A stretch of DNA of 64,000 bases from Paraburkholderia edwinii (lineage in GTDB: Bacteria; Pseudomonadota; Gammaproteobacteria; Burkholderiales; Burkholderiaceae), in the NCBI RefSeq assembly GCF_019428685.1, contig NZ_CP080095.1, positions 1,054,001 to 1,118,000 on the forward strand. The letters run 5' to 3'. Position numbers and translations under genes: made by a program. Below are positions 8,050 through 16,659 of the stretch, piece by piece (position 1 is the first letter of the stretch; each line of letters starts with the position of its first letter). The notes under the pieces were generated by a model that was given only the letters and a program-made list of their open reading frames with translations, searched no databases and was not told where the DNA came from.

Positions 8050-9270
8050 GGCCAGCATGTGCTCGACGAGCTCGATCCAGTGCACCACCGGCATCGACGT
8101 GCCGCTTTGCAGATGCGCAATGCACCCGACGTTCGCCGACACGATGATCTGCGGCTCTTGCGCATGCAGGCGCTCGAGCTTCTGGTTCCGCAACGCATAC
8201 GACAGCGCCGGCTGCGTCAGCGAATACGTGCCGGCCGAACCGCAGCACAGGTGACTGTCGGCGGGCAGCCGCACGTCGATGCCGAGTTCGCCGAGCAGAT
8301 GCTCGACCTTGCCGCGTATCTGCTGCCCATGCTGCAGCGTGCAGGGCGGATGGAAGGCCACGGTATGTACCGCGCGCCGGCGCGTGAGGGCGGTCAGCGG
8401 CTCCTCGAACTCAGGCAGGATCTCGGCGATGTCGCGCGTCAGTTCGACTATGCGGCGCGCCTTCTCCGCATACACCGGATCGTCGCGCAACAGGTGCGCG
8501 TATTCCTTGACCGTCGCGCCGCAGCCCGACGCGTTCATTACGATCGCTTCGACGCCCTCTTCGACGTACGGCCACCATGCGTCGATGTTCGCGCGCATGT
8601 CATCGAGCGCTTCGTCGTTGTAGCCGAGGTGCAGACGGATCGCGCCGCAGCATCCGGCGTCCGGCGCGACGATGGTTTCGATGCCGAGCGCGTCGAGTAC
8701 GCGCGCGGTGGCCGTGTTCACATTCGGCATCATCGACGGCTGCACGCAGCCGGAGAGCATCAGCATCTTGCGTTCGTGCTTCGAGGCGGGCCATTCGAGC
8801 TGGCGCTGGCGCGCAGGCACCTTGTCGCGCAGCTTCTTCGGCAGCAGTGGCCGCACGTGTTGTCCGAGGCGCATGACCGGCGTGAACAGCGCTTCGTTCG
8901 GCACGAAGCTCGCCAGTACGCGGCGCAGCACACGCTGGCCGAACGGCCGCGACACTTTTTGTTCGGTCAGCTTGCGACCGATCTCGACGAGCCGGCCATA
9001 TTGCACGCCCGATGGACAGGTTGATTCGCAATTGCGGCAGGTGAGGCAGCGATCGAGATGCAACTGCGTGCTGCGCGTGACCGGCGTGCCTTCGACCATC
9101 TGCTTGATCAGATAAATGCGGCCGCGCGGGCCGTCGAGTTCGTCGCCGAGCAGCTGGTAGGTCGGACAGGTCGCCGTGCAGAAACCGCAATGCACGCACT
9201 TGCGCAGGATCGCGTCGGCTTCCGCGCCGTCGGGCGTATTGCGAATGAAGTCCGCGAGGTTGGTTTGCAT
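8044..9270 (-). CDS. glcF: Glycolate oxidase iron-sulfur subunit GlcF
   Basis: A 408-residue Fe-S subunit that takes electrons from the flavin subunits of glycolate oxidase and passes them toward the respiratory chain. Two [4Fe-4S] motifs are at the N-terminus: CVHCGFCTATCP (Cys25, 28, 31, 35) and CLTCRNCESTCP (Cys75, 78, 81, 85). Two CCG-type domains follow (GCCGAIRLH, HPPCTLQHGQQ, CCGSAGTYSL). It starts 7 bp after glcE ends, so glcE and glcF are probably translationally linked. Length and order glcD-glcE-glcF match the known operon. Confidence 0.95.
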   Translation of the reverse strand: MQTNLADFIRNTPDGAEADAILRKCVHCGFCTATCPTYQLLGDELDGPRGRIYLIKQMVEGTPVTRSTQLHLDRCLTCRNCESTCPSGVQYGRLVEIGRKLTEQKVSRPFGQRVLRRVLASFVPNEALFTPVMRLGQHVRPLLPKKLRDKVPARQRQLEWPASKHERKMLMLSGCVQPSMMPNVNTATARVLDALGIETIVAPDAGCCGAIRLHLGYNDEALDDMRANIDAWWPYVEEGVEAIVMNASGCGATVKEYAHLLRDDPVYAEKARRIVELTRDIAEILPEFEEPLTALTRRRAVHTVAFHPPCTLQHGQQIRGKVEHLLGELGIDVRLPADSHLCCGSAGTYSLTQPALSYALRNQKLERLHAQEPQIIVSANVGCIAHLQSGTSMPVVHWIELVEHMLAG

Positions 9271-9277
9271 CGCGCGC

Positions 9278-10366
9278 TCAGAAGTCGGGGTACAGCCGGC
9301 CGCGATTGAAGACGCGAGCCGGATCGAAAGCGGCCTTCAGGCCGCGGTGGATCTTCATCAATGGCGCCGGCAACGGCGTAAACACGCCGGCGCTGCGATC
9401 GTAGCCGTGGCCGGTACGGAAAATCGTGGCATGGCCGCCGGCCTGCTTGGCGCTGATGCGCACCGTTTGCGCATCGGCGTCGGTGATCCACCAGCGCTGC
9501 GCGCCGCCCCATTCCATCATCTGTGCGCCCGGCAACTGCAGCGGCTCGGTGATGGTCGGCAGTGCGAGCCGCCAGAGCGCGGCCTTGGGTGCGATCGCCG
9601 CAAAGAACGGGTCCGTCTGCTCGCGCAAGCCGGACCAGAAACGTTCCGCTTCGACCGCGTCGACCACTTCGCCGCCGAGCGACGAACGCGCCGATTTGAC
9701 CGCCGCTTCCGCTCCGCCGAGACGCAGCACGAGGGTGCCGTTGCGCCATGCGCTCGCGCTGACGGGCAGCGGCCGGCCGCCCCATTCGTTGAGCTTACGG
9801 ACCGCATCGGTGCCGTTCATATCGAACTTCAGCGTGATTTCCGCCTTCGGGCGCGGCAGCACCTTGACCGACAGTTCGAGAATCAGTGCGAGCGTGCCGA
9901 GCGAGCCGGCCATGAGCCTCGAGACGTCGTACCCGGCGACGTTCTTGACGACCTGGCCGCCGAAGTGCAGCACCTGACCGTGGCCGTTCATGACGACCGC
10001 GCCGAGCACGAAGTCGCGCGGCGCGCCCGCCGACTGACGGCGCGGGCCGGCGATACCCGCGGCGATGCAGCCGCCGAGCGTCGCTTGCGGGCCGAAGTGC
10101 GGCGGTTCGAATGCGAGCATCTGGTCGTGCTCGGCGAGCGCCGCTTCGATTTCCGCAAGAGGAGTGCCCGCGCGCGCGGTAATCACCAGTTCCGCTGGAT
10201 CGTAGGCAATGATGCCGCGGTGGGCGCGCGTATCGAGGACCTCTCCTTGCAGCGACTGGCCGTACCAGTCTTTCGTGCCGCCGCCGCGAATCCGCACTGG
10301 GCGTCTTTCGGCGGTGGCCGAACGGATGCGTTCGGACCATTCGGCGACGATGTCGTCCTCATCCAT
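9278..10366 (-). CDS. glcE: Glycolate oxidase FAD-binding subunit GlcE
   Basis: A 362-residue FAD-binding subunit of glycolate oxidase, shorter than GlcD. The FAD-binding type 4 core is visible: ELVITARAGTPLAEIEAAL, PQATLGGCIAAGIAGPRR and NVAGYDVSRLMAGSLGTLA. It would pair with GlcD and GlcF to oxidise glycolate to glyoxylate. It lies 7 bp ahead of glcF and 249 bp downstream of glcD; that gap shows no convincing promoter or terminator. Confidence 0.94.
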   Translation of the reverse strand: MDEDDIVAEWSERIRSATAERRPVRIRGGGTKDWYGQSLQGEVLDTRAHRGIIAYDPAELVITARAGTPLAEIEAALAEHDQMLAFEPPHFGPQATLGGCIAAGIAGPRRQSAGAPRDFVLGAVVMNGHGQVLHFGGQVVKNVAGYDVSRLMAGSLGTLALILELSVKVLPRPKAEITLKFDMNGTDAVRKLNEWGGRPLPVSASAWRNGTLVLRLGGAEAAVKSARSSLGGEVVDAVEAERFWSGLREQTDPFFAAIAPKAALWRLALPTITEPLQLPGAQMMEWGGAQRWWITDADAQTVRISAKQAGGHATIFRTGHGYDRSAGVFTPLPAPLMKIHRGLKAAFDPARVFNRGRLYPDF

Positions 10367-10615
10367 GGCGTCGTGTTTCGTTGTAGTGGTTTCGATTGTA
10401 CCGGGCGGCGCTCGCCTGGCAACCCGGAACGGACCCGTACGGGGACCCCTGAGCGGCGCTATGGGAGATGCTTTGCGGAGTCAGTAAGAACCCGGATGTA
10501 GGGGCCGTGCGCGAGGCAGGCGGGCAAGAAACCGGTGCCTGCGCGTTTGCCTGCAGCGCAGGCCATACGCCACAGGCATCAGTGAAGGATTCCGGTTACC
10601 GTGCAATGGCGTCGA

Positions 10616-12109
10616 CTAGAAGCGCGGCAGTTCCGGATGCGGTAACAGGCCCGCGCGAATATGCATTTTGCCGTACTCGGCACACCGCGCGCGCGTTGGG
10701 ATGCCCTTGTCGGGGTTCAGCAGGCCGGGTGGGTCGAACGCGCGTTTTACCGCATGAAACGCATCGCGTTCCTCAGGAGAAAATTGCACGCACATCGAAT
10801 TGATTTTCTCGATCCCCACGCCGTGCTCACCCGTGACGGTACCGCCGAGCTCGACGCAACTCTCGAGAATATCCGAACCGAATGCTTCGGCGCGATGCCA
10901 TTCGTCGAGATCGTTGCCGTTGAAGAGAATCAGCGGATGCATATTGCCGTCGCCCGCATGGAACACGTTGATGCAGCGCAGGTTGTACTTCTGTTCCATC
11001 GCTTCGATACGCGCGAGCAGCGGCCCGATGCTGCGGCGCGGCACCGTGCCGTCCATGCAGTAGTAGTCGGGCGAGATGCGGCCGGCCGCCGGAAACGCGT
11101 TCTTGCGTCCGGACCAGAAGCGTAGCCGCTCGCTTTCCGAACGCGAGATCTGGATACGCGTTGCGCCATGCTCGCGCAGCACCGCAGTCATCCTGACGAT
11201 TTCTTCGCTGACTTCTTCAGGTGTGCCGTCGGATTCGCATAGCAGGATCGCCGCGGCATCGAGGTCGTAGCCCGCGCGGACGAATTCTTCGACCGCGCGC
11301 GTGGCCGGCTTGTCCATCATCTCGAGGCCGGCCGGAATGATGCCCGCGGCGATGATGCCGGCGACCGCGTCTCCGCCTTTCACGACGTCGTCGAAACTCG
11401 CCATGATCACCTGCGCGGTCTGCGGCTTCGGAATCAGTTTGACCGTGACCTCGGTGACAATCGCGAACATGCCTTCGCTGCCGACCACCACCGCGAGCAG
11501 ATCGAGGCCCGGTGCATCGGGGCTCAGCGAACCGAACTCGACCACTTCGCCTTCCATCGTGATCGCGCGCACGCGCATGACGTTGTGCACGGTCAGGCCG
11601 TACTTCAGGCAATGGACGCCGCCCGAATTTTCAGCGACGTTGCCGCCGATCGTGCAGGCAATCTGCGACGACGGGTCCGGCGCGTAGTAGAGCCCGTACG
11701 GCGCGGCGGCCTCGGAGATCGACAGGTTGCGCACGCCGGGCTGGACGGTTGCGGTACGCGCATACGGGTCGACTTCGATGATCTTGCGAAAGCGCGCGAG
11801 CGATACGACCACGCCGTGCCGGATCGGCATCGCGCCGCCCGACAGGCTCGTGCCCGCGCCGCGCGGCACGATCGGCACATCGAGCCGATGGCAGATCTGC
11901 ACGACGCGCTGCACTTGCGACTCGGTTTCGGGCAGCACGACGGCCAATGGCAGACGCCGGTACGCGGCGAGGCCGTCGCATTCGTAAGCGACCGTATCTT
12001 CCTCGCGATATAGCAGACAGTGGGTCGGCAGCACGGCCATCAAGGCCTGCACGACTTCGCGTTGCCGTTGCGCGAGCACTTCAGCGGACAGTTCGGCGGG
12101 CGCGTTCAT
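10616..12109 (-). CDS. glcD: Glycolate oxidase catalytic flavoprotein GlcD
   Basis: A 497-residue FAD-linked oxidase subunit. The PCMH-type FAD domain includes VPIVPRGAGTSLSGGAMP and IGGNVAENSGGVHCLKYG, and the C-terminal cap carries NVFHAGDGNMHPLILF and TVTGEHGVGIEKINSM. It catalyses glycolate (and possibly D-lactate) oxidation. I chose the ATG at 12109 (MNAPAELSAEV) over an extension to 12157. It is followed by glcE and glcF and preceded by a related flavoprotein gene on the same strand. Confidence 0.94.
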   Translation of the reverse strand: MNAPAELSAEVLAQRQREVVQALMAVLPTHCLLYREEDTVAYECDGLAAYRRLPLAVVLPETESQVQRVVQICHRLDVPIVPRGAGTSLSGGAMPIRHGVVVSLARFRKIIEVDPYARTATVQPGVRNLSISEAAAPYGLYYAPDPSSQIACTIGGNVAENSGGVHCLKYGLTVHNVMRVRAITMEGEVVEFGSLSPDAPGLDLLAVVVGSEGMFAIVTEVTVKLIPKPQTAQVIMASFDDVVKGGDAVAGIIAAGIIPAGLEMMDKPATRAVEEFVRAGYDLDAAAILLCESDGTPEEVSEEIVRMTAVLREHGATRIQISRSESERLRFWSGRKNAFPAAGRISPDYYCMDGTVPRRSIGPLLARIEAMEQKYNLRCINVFHAGDGNMHPLILFNGNDLDEWHRAEAFGSDILESCVELGGTVTGEHGVGIEKINSMCVQFSPEERDAFHAVKRAFDPPGLLNPDKGIPTRARCAEYGKMHIRAGLLPHPELPRF

Positions 12110-12227
12110 GGTCTGTCTCCTCGTATTGACTTGTTGTGGGGGCGCCGGGTCCGGCATGCGCGGTTCGTCTTCGTTATGGGGATGCGCGTGCGGGACGTTC
12201 TTCGGCCCGGCCAGTCAGTTCATGCTT

Positions 12228-12251
12228 ATTTTCGTCCTCATTTTCGTCCTA
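12228..12251 (-). repeat. 12-bp x2 tandem repeat at the stop of the GlcD-like gene
   Basis: Read on the minus strand, GGACGAAAATGA is followed by GGACGAAAATAA. The repeat begins on the last base of the TAG stop of the upstream flavoprotein gene. The gap to glcD is otherwise featureless. Confidence 0.7.
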
Positions 12252-13664
12252 TGCCGCCCACGAAAATATCTTGCCTGGGTTCATCAGGTTGCGCGGATCG
12301 AGCGCGTGCTTGATCGCGCGCATCGTGTCGATCGCAACCGGGCCTGCTTCCTCGACGAGAAAATCGATCTTGTGCAGGCCCACGCCATGCTCGCCGGTAC
12401 ACGTGCCATTCATTCGCAAAGCTCGCTGCACGATGCGCTGGTTCAGGCGCTCGGCTTCGGCGAACTCCTCGGGCCGCTGCGGATCGATCAGCATCGCGAC
12501 GTGGAAGTTGCCGTCGCCGGCATGTCCGACGATCGGGCATGGCAGCGGCGACGCCTTCAGATCCCGCTCCGTTTCGACGACGCATTCCGCGAGCCGTGAA
12601 ATCGGCACGCATACATCGGTGGTGACCGCGCGGCAGCCGGGCTTCAATTGCAGCATCGCAAAGTAGGCGTTGTGCCGCGCGTTCCACAGGCGGCTGCGGT
12701 CTTCGGGATGCGTCGCCCATTCGAAGCCTTCGCCCGCGTTCTGCGCGGCGATTTCCTGCACGAGTTCAGCCTGCTCCTTCACGCCGGCTTGCGTGCCGTG
12801 AAATTCGAAGAACAGTGTCGATGCTTCGCGCAACGTCAGATTCGAATGGCGGTTGATCGCGCGAATCGCGAGTGCATCGACAAACTCGACGCGCGCAATC
12901 GGCACGCCCATCTGGATCGTTTCGATGACCGTGCGCACGGCCGTTTCCATCGATGGAAACGCGCACACGGCGGCGGACACGGCCTCCGGTAGCGGATAGA
13001 GCCGCAGCGTGATTTCGGTGACGACGCCGAGCGTGCCTTCCGAGCCGACGAAAAGACGCGTCAGATCGTAGCCCGCCGAAGACTTGCGTGCGCGCGTGCC
13101 GGTACGGATCACGCGGCCGTCGGCCAGCACCGCGCTGAGGCCGAGCACGTTTTCGCGCATCGTGCCGTAGCGCACCGCGTTCGTGCCGGACGCACGCGTC
13201 GCGGTCATGCCCCCGATGCTCGCATCGGCGCCGGGATCGATCGGGAAGAAGAGGCCGGTGTCACGCAGTGCAGCATTGAGCTGCTTGCGCGAAATGCCGG
13301 GCTCGACGGTGACGGTAAGGTCTTCCGCATCGATCGACAGCACACGGTTCATTTCGGCGAGATCGATCGACACACCGCCTTGCACCGCGAGCAGATGACC
13401 TTCCAGCGACGAGCCGTTGCCGTAAGGAATGACCGGCACGTCGTATTGACCGCAGAGCCGGATGACGGCCTGCACGTCTTCCGTGTTGCGCGCGAAGACG
13501 ACCGCATCCGGAAGCTGCGGGTCGAACGGTGACTCGTCGCGGCCGTGATTCGTGCGGACCGCATCGGCGGTCGACACGCGTTCGCCGAAGGCGGATTTCA
13601 GCGCGCCAAGCAGTTCAGCGGGGAAAGGGCGGCGCACGGCGGCGGGCGGCGCGGGATGGTTCAC
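12249..13664 (-). CDS. FAD-linked oxidase, GlcD/D-lactate dehydrogenase family
   Basis: A 471-residue flavoprotein related to GlcD and to cytochrome-linked D-lactate dehydrogenases. The FAD domain shows VPVIPYGNGSSLEGHLLA and DASIGGMTATRASGTNAVRYG; the cap carries CPIVGHAGDGNFHVAML and TCTGEHGVGLHKIDFL. It starts with GTG at 13664, supported by AGGAG 8 bp upstream. It lies 139 bp upstream of glcD on the same strand. D-lactate or another 2-hydroxy acid is the likely substrate, but specificity cannot be read from the sequence. Confidence 0.88.
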   Translation of the reverse strand: MNHPAPPAAVRRPFPAELLGALKSAFGERVSTADAVRTNHGRDESPFDPQLPDAVVFARNTEDVQAVIRLCGQYDVPVIPYGNGSSLEGHLLAVQGGVSIDLAEMNRVLSIDAEDLTVTVEPGISRKQLNAALRDTGLFFPIDPGADASIGGMTATRASGTNAVRYGTMRENVLGLSAVLADGRVIRTGTRARKSSAGYDLTRLFVGSEGTLGVVTEITLRLYPLPEAVSAAVCAFPSMETAVRTVIETIQMGVPIARVEFVDALAIRAINRHSNLTLREASTLFFEFHGTQAGVKEQAELVQEIAAQNAGEGFEWATHPEDRSRLWNARHNAYFAMLQLKPGCRAVTTDVCVPISRLAECVVETERDLKASPLPCPIVGHAGDGNFHVAMLIDPQRPEEFAEAERLNQRIVQRALRMNGTCTGEHGVGLHKIDFLVEEAGPVAIDTMRAIKHALDPRNLMNPGKIFSWAA

Positions 13665-13774
13665 GCTGGTCTCCTGTAAGGCATATTTGTTGCAGCGGGT
13701 TTAAATCATTCTACGCCGAACGCCTGGCGGCAAACATGGGGTGACGAGGGCGGCGGCGATCCGCGTCCAAAACT

Positions 13775-13780
13775 TATAAT
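13775..13780 (+). promoter_or_regulatory. Likely -10 box for the adenosyltransferase gene
   Basis: A perfect TATAAT 50 bp before the ATG at 13831. No good -35 hexamer is at the usual distance. GAGAGGA at 13816-13822 provides the ribosome binding site. Confidence 0.45.
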
Positions 13781-13830
13781 GGCTTCGACCGAGGCGCATT
13801 GCCGCGACAGAGGATGAGAGGAACGACATC

Positions 13831-14388
13831 ATGGGTCACCGCCTGAGCAAGATTGCGACGCGCACCGGCGACGACGGCACGACGGGCCTCGGCGACGGCA
13901 GCCGCGTGCGCAAGGACGATGCGCGCATCGTGGCAATTGGTGAAGTCGACGAGCTCAACTCACATATGGGCCTGCTGTTGTGCGAGAGCCTGCCCGACGA
14001 TGTGCGCGCGGCATTGACAGCGATTCAGCATGATCTGTTCGATCTCGGTGGCGAGCTGAGCGTGCCCGGCCACACGATGATTGCCGATGCGCATCTGCGC
14101 CGGCTGGACGGATGGCTTGCCGACTACAACGCGACGCTGCCGCCGCTGAAGGAGTTCATCCTGCCCGCAGGCTCGCGAGCCGCTTCTCAGGCACATGTTT
14201 GTCGAACTGTGTGCCGTCGCGCGGAGCGCGCGATCGTTGCACTCGGGACGATGGAGGGCGTGAGCACGGCGCTGCGAGGCTATGTGAACAGGTTGTCGGA
14301 TCTGCTGTTCGTGCTCGCGCGCGTGCTCAATAGAGTGAATGGCGGCAGCGATGTGCTATGGCAGCATGATCGCTCGGCGAAGAGGTAG
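13831..14388 (+). CDS. PduO-type cob(I)alamin adenosyltransferase
   Basis: A 185-residue enzyme that transfers the adenosyl group of ATP to cob(I)alamin. The N-terminal ATP-binding loop TRTGDDGTTGLGDG and the downstream VDELNSHMGLL are family hallmarks; the C-terminal helix has the conserved VCRTVCRRAER and YVNRLSDLLFVLAR. The length is typical of the trimeric PduO class. The stop codon lies inside the first unit of a six-copy tandem repeat. There is no cobalamin operon nearby; it is probably a housekeeping adenosyltransferase. Confidence 0.93.
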   Translation: MGHRLSKIATRTGDDGTTGLGDGSRVRKDDARIVAIGEVDELNSHMGLLLCESLPDDVRAALTAIQHDLFDLGGELSVPGHTMIADAHLRRLDGWLADYNATLPPLKEFILPAGSRAASQAHVCRTVCRRAERAIVALGTMEGVSTALRGYVNRLSDLLFVLARVLNRVNGGSDVLWQHDRSAKR

Positions 14389-14456
14389 AGGCGAAGAGGT
14401 AGAGGCGAGGGGTAGAGGCGAGGGGTAGAGGCGAGGGGTAGAGGCGAGGGGTAGAG
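14377..14456 (+). repeat. 13/14-bp x6 tandem repeat spanning the adenosyltransferase stop codon
   Basis: Two 14-bp units GCGAAGAGGTAGAG (14377-14390, 14391-14404) are followed by four 13-bp units GCGAGGGGTAGAG (14405-14456). The gene's TAG (14386-14388) is part of the unit and so is repeated six times. Identical neighbouring copies suggest recent expansion. Confidence 0.95.
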
Positions 14457-14524
14457 GCTGCATAGACTTCACATTCGATCAGTACGCAGCTTCGACCCGC
14501 TTCACGTTGATTCAACCCGCGACG

Positions 14525-14857
14525 CTACCCGACAGCCAGCGTCACCGGCTTGCCGATGCGGCTCAACATTTCGACAAGCGTGTCAATGGTGAACTTCGAC
14601 GTTTTCTTGTTCACGACATCGGACACACGCGGCCGGGACACCATCAGAATTTCGGCCGCTTCCGCCTGCTTCAGATGATGCTGTTCGATCCAGCTCGAGA
14701 GTTCGGTCATAAGCTGTTCCTTCAGCACGCGCGTGTCGTTGATCTGCTTTTGCGAAGCGGCATGCAGACGCTTCGCTTCTGCCGCGGAGAAGCCGAGTTC
14801 GAGGAACAGGTTCGCCCCCGGCTTCGTTACGTGACGGATTTTAGTATCGATCGTCAT
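14525..14857 (-). CDS. higA: HigA-like helix-turn-helix antitoxin
   Basis: A 110-residue XRE-type DNA-binding protein. The helix-turn-helix is in the C-terminal half, LKQAEAAEILMVSRPRVSDVVN (about residues 62-83). Its ATG overlaps the upstream toxin stop by 4 bp, the usual coupling of toxin-first HigB-HigA modules. It would neutralise the toxin and repress the operon. The pair is somewhat less GC-rich than its neighbours, consistent with transfer. Confidence 0.85.
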   Translation of the reverse strand: MTIDTKIRHVTKPGANLFLELGFSAAEAKRLHAASQKQINDTRVLKEQLMTELSSWIEQHHLKQAEAAEILMVSRPRVSDVVNKKTSKFTIDTLVEMLSRIGKPVTLAVG

Positions 14858-15198
14858 TGCTCTGCCTTCCTAACATTTGCTAAAGCACGATACCGTGCTT
14901 CGGCGGTTTCCCTGTCTTGTTTGCTCGTTGCCTGCGTTTGCTTCTGGAAGCAATGCAGAACATAAATGGCTTCGACAAACTTTGCGACATACATCACGCG
15001 AAATGTACCTTCTTCTTCATGAATGCGAATTTCGCGCGTCCCTGCACCGACCAGTTCAAAGGGTTTCCAGTTGTCCGGGTCAAGCCCGGCTTGTACTTTG
15101 GAAAGCTGAAAGCCTGCTTGCCGCCGTGCTTCCTCCGGAAACGCCAGAAGGTCGTCATAGCTGGAGCCAACCCAGCGAATCTCTTTTTCCCGACTCAT
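14854..15198 (-). CDS. higB: HigB/Gp49-like toxin
   Basis: A 114-residue protein of the phage Gp49-like / HigB (RelE-fold) family: EIRWVGSSYDDLLAFPEEA, then GAGTREIRIHEEEGTFRVMYVAKF and IYVLHCFQKQTQATSKQD, the last being the typical C-terminal strand and basic tail. Family members are ribosome-dependent mRNA interferases. It is the first gene of the pair and overlaps the antitoxin gene by 4 bp (ATGA). It sits between a cobalamin gene and aroG with no other mobile-element trace. Confidence 0.85.
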   Translation of the reverse strand: MSREKEIRWVGSSYDDLLAFPEEARRQAGFQLSKVQAGLDPDNWKPFELVGAGTREIRIHEEEGTFRVMYVAKFVEAIYVLHCFQKQTQATSKQDRETAEARYRALANVRKAEQ

Positions 15199-15330
15199 AC
15201 GCTCCCTTCATGTACAAAATGTTGTACCGATATTCTTCTCAAGTCAAGTCCTTTCGACATGCTTGCGAAGAACGCTTACGGTACCCGTGTCGTACATGAA
15301 TGAACATTCGTCCGGATGGCTAACGATAAA

Positions 15331-15356
15331 AAAGCCCGGCACGGTGGCCGGGCTTT
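15331..15356 (-). terminator. Intrinsic terminator after aroG
   Basis: A 10-bp stem AAAGCCCGGC (15331-15340) with GCCGGGCTTT (15347-15356) and a 6-nt loop. On the minus strand the stem ends in a run of six T residues (continuing to 15328), 36 bp after the aroG stop. It may also serve transcription from the other side. Confidence 0.88.
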
Positions 15357-15391
15357 TCAAGATGCAGTGGAGCGTGCTGCTATCGCATGAT

Positions 15392-16465
15392 TCAGTTGCC
15401 GCTGCCGCGTGCGATACGGCGTTGTCTGACGGCGTCGGCGAGTCCGTCGAGTACGCCGATGCTTTCGTCCCAACCGATGCATGCATCGGTGATGCTCTGG
15501 CCGTATGTCAGCGCGCAGCCCTTCTGCAGATCCTGGCGGCCCGCGACCAGATGCGACTCCACCATCACGCCGACGATGCGCTCGTCGCCGCCCGCAATCT
15601 GGCGGCCGATATCGGCGCAAACCGGAATCTGGTTCTCATGCTTCTTCGAGCTGTTCGCATGGCTCGCGTCGATCATGAGCCGTGCGGCGAGGCCGGCCTT
15701 GCCGATGTCCGCGCACGCGACATTGACGCTCTCCGCGTCGTAGTTCGGCGCTTTGCCGCCGCGCAGAATGATGTGGCAGTCTTCGTTGCCCGCTGTCGAC
15801 ACAATCGCCGAATGGCCGCCCTTCGTTACCGAGAGGAAGTGGTGCGGTTGTGATGCTGCTTTGATCGCATCGACGGCGATCTTCACATTGCCGTCAGTGC
15901 CGTTCTTGAAGCCCACCGGGCACGACAGCCCTGAAGCCAGTTCACGATGCACCTGCGATTCGGTCGTGCGCGCGCCGATTGCGCCCCACGAAACCAGGTC
16001 GGCGATGTACTGCGGGCTGATCATGTCGAGAAATTCGCTGCCGGCCGGCAGGCCCAGCTCGTTGATATGCAGCAGCAGCTCGCGCGCAGCGCGCAAGCCG
16101 TCGTTGATCTTGAAGCTGTTGTCCAGATGCGGGTCGTTGATGAGGCCCTTCCAGCCGACCGTCGTGCGCGGCTTTTCGAAGTACACGCGCATGACGATTT
16201 CGAGTTCGCCCGCGAGGCGTTTGCGTTGTTCGATAAGACGTCCCGCATACTCGAGCGCGGCCTTCGGATCATGAATCGAGCACGGACCGATGATGACGAT
16301 CAACCGGTCGTCCATGCCGTGCAAGATGCGATGCAATGACTGACGCGTGTTGAAGATCAGGTCCGATTCTTTTTCGCTGCACGGGAATTCGCGGATCAGG
16401 TGCGCGGGCGGGGTGAGTTCCTTCAGTTCGCGAATGCGGACATCGTCGGTATTGTGCGGGGGCAT
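15392..16465 (-). CDS. aroG: 3-deoxy-7-phosphoheptulonate (DAHP) synthase, class I AroG type
   Basis: A 357-residue class I DAHP synthase that condenses phosphoenolpyruvate and erythrose 4-phosphate, the first step of the shikimate pathway. Visible motifs are LIVIIGPCSIHDPKAAL (residues 54-70), RVYFEKPRTTVGWKGL and the metal/substrate loop IDASHANSSK. ATG at 16465 follows GGAG 7 bp upstream. The 270-bp leader contains a promoter, an aromatic-rich leader ORF and a terminator, so expression is probably controlled by attenuation. Whether the enzyme itself is Phe- or Tyr-inhibited cannot be stated. Confidence 0.96.
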   Translation of the reverse strand: MPPHNTDDVRIRELKELTPPAHLIREFPCSEKESDLIFNTRQSLHRILHGMDDRLIVIIGPCSIHDPKAALEYAGRLIEQRKRLAGELEIVMRVYFEKPRTTVGWKGLINDPHLDNSFKINDGLRAARELLLHINELGLPAGSEFLDMISPQYIADLVSWGAIGARTTESQVHRELASGLSCPVGFKNGTDGNVKIAVDAIKAASQPHHFLSVTKGGHSAIVSTAGNEDCHIILRGGKAPNYDAESVNVACADIGKAGLAARLMIDASHANSSKKHENQIPVCADIGRQIAGGDERIVGVMVESHLVAGRQDLQKGCALTYGQSITDACIGWDESIGVLDGLADAVRQRRIARGSGN

Positions 16466-16567
16466 GTTGTTCTCCAGATACAGTTCGTAGCGTCAGTTCG
16501 TTGCGGTTCGTTGAAAATGAGCGGGAGGGCTAGGCTCCGCACATCGATCAATGGAAAAAGCGGCGGC

Positions 16568-16600
16568 AAAAAAAAACCGTCAGACTCGCTGACGGTTTTT
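16568..16600 (-). terminator. Attenuator terminator in the aroG leader
   Basis: On the minus strand an 8-bp core stem ACCGTCAG/CTGACGGT (16589-16596 with 16576-16583), 5-nt loop, extended by A-T pairs and followed by nine T residues (16576 down to 16568). It lies about 100 bp upstream of the aroG start and downstream of the leader ORF. Its 5' arm and loop are complementary to part of the leader ORF (16647-16659). Confidence 0.9.
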
Positions 16601-16659
16601 CGGGAATTTCGGGTTTGCCCTTTATGCGCTAACACCCCTCTCGATCCGCCAGCGGTCTG
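16581..16659 (-). promoter_or_regulatory. Predicted antiterminator pairing of the aroG attenuator
   Basis: Minus-strand RNA CAGACCGCUGGCG (16659 to 16647, leader codons 13-17) can pair with CGUCAGCGAGUCUG (16594 to 16581) in 13 base pairs, with one bulged A and one G-U. The second strand includes the 5' arm and loop of the terminator, so the two structures are mutually exclusive. A ribosome stalled on the Phe/Tyr codons (5-10) would leave codons 13-17 free to pair; one reaching the stop codon would cover them. Confidence 0.75.
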
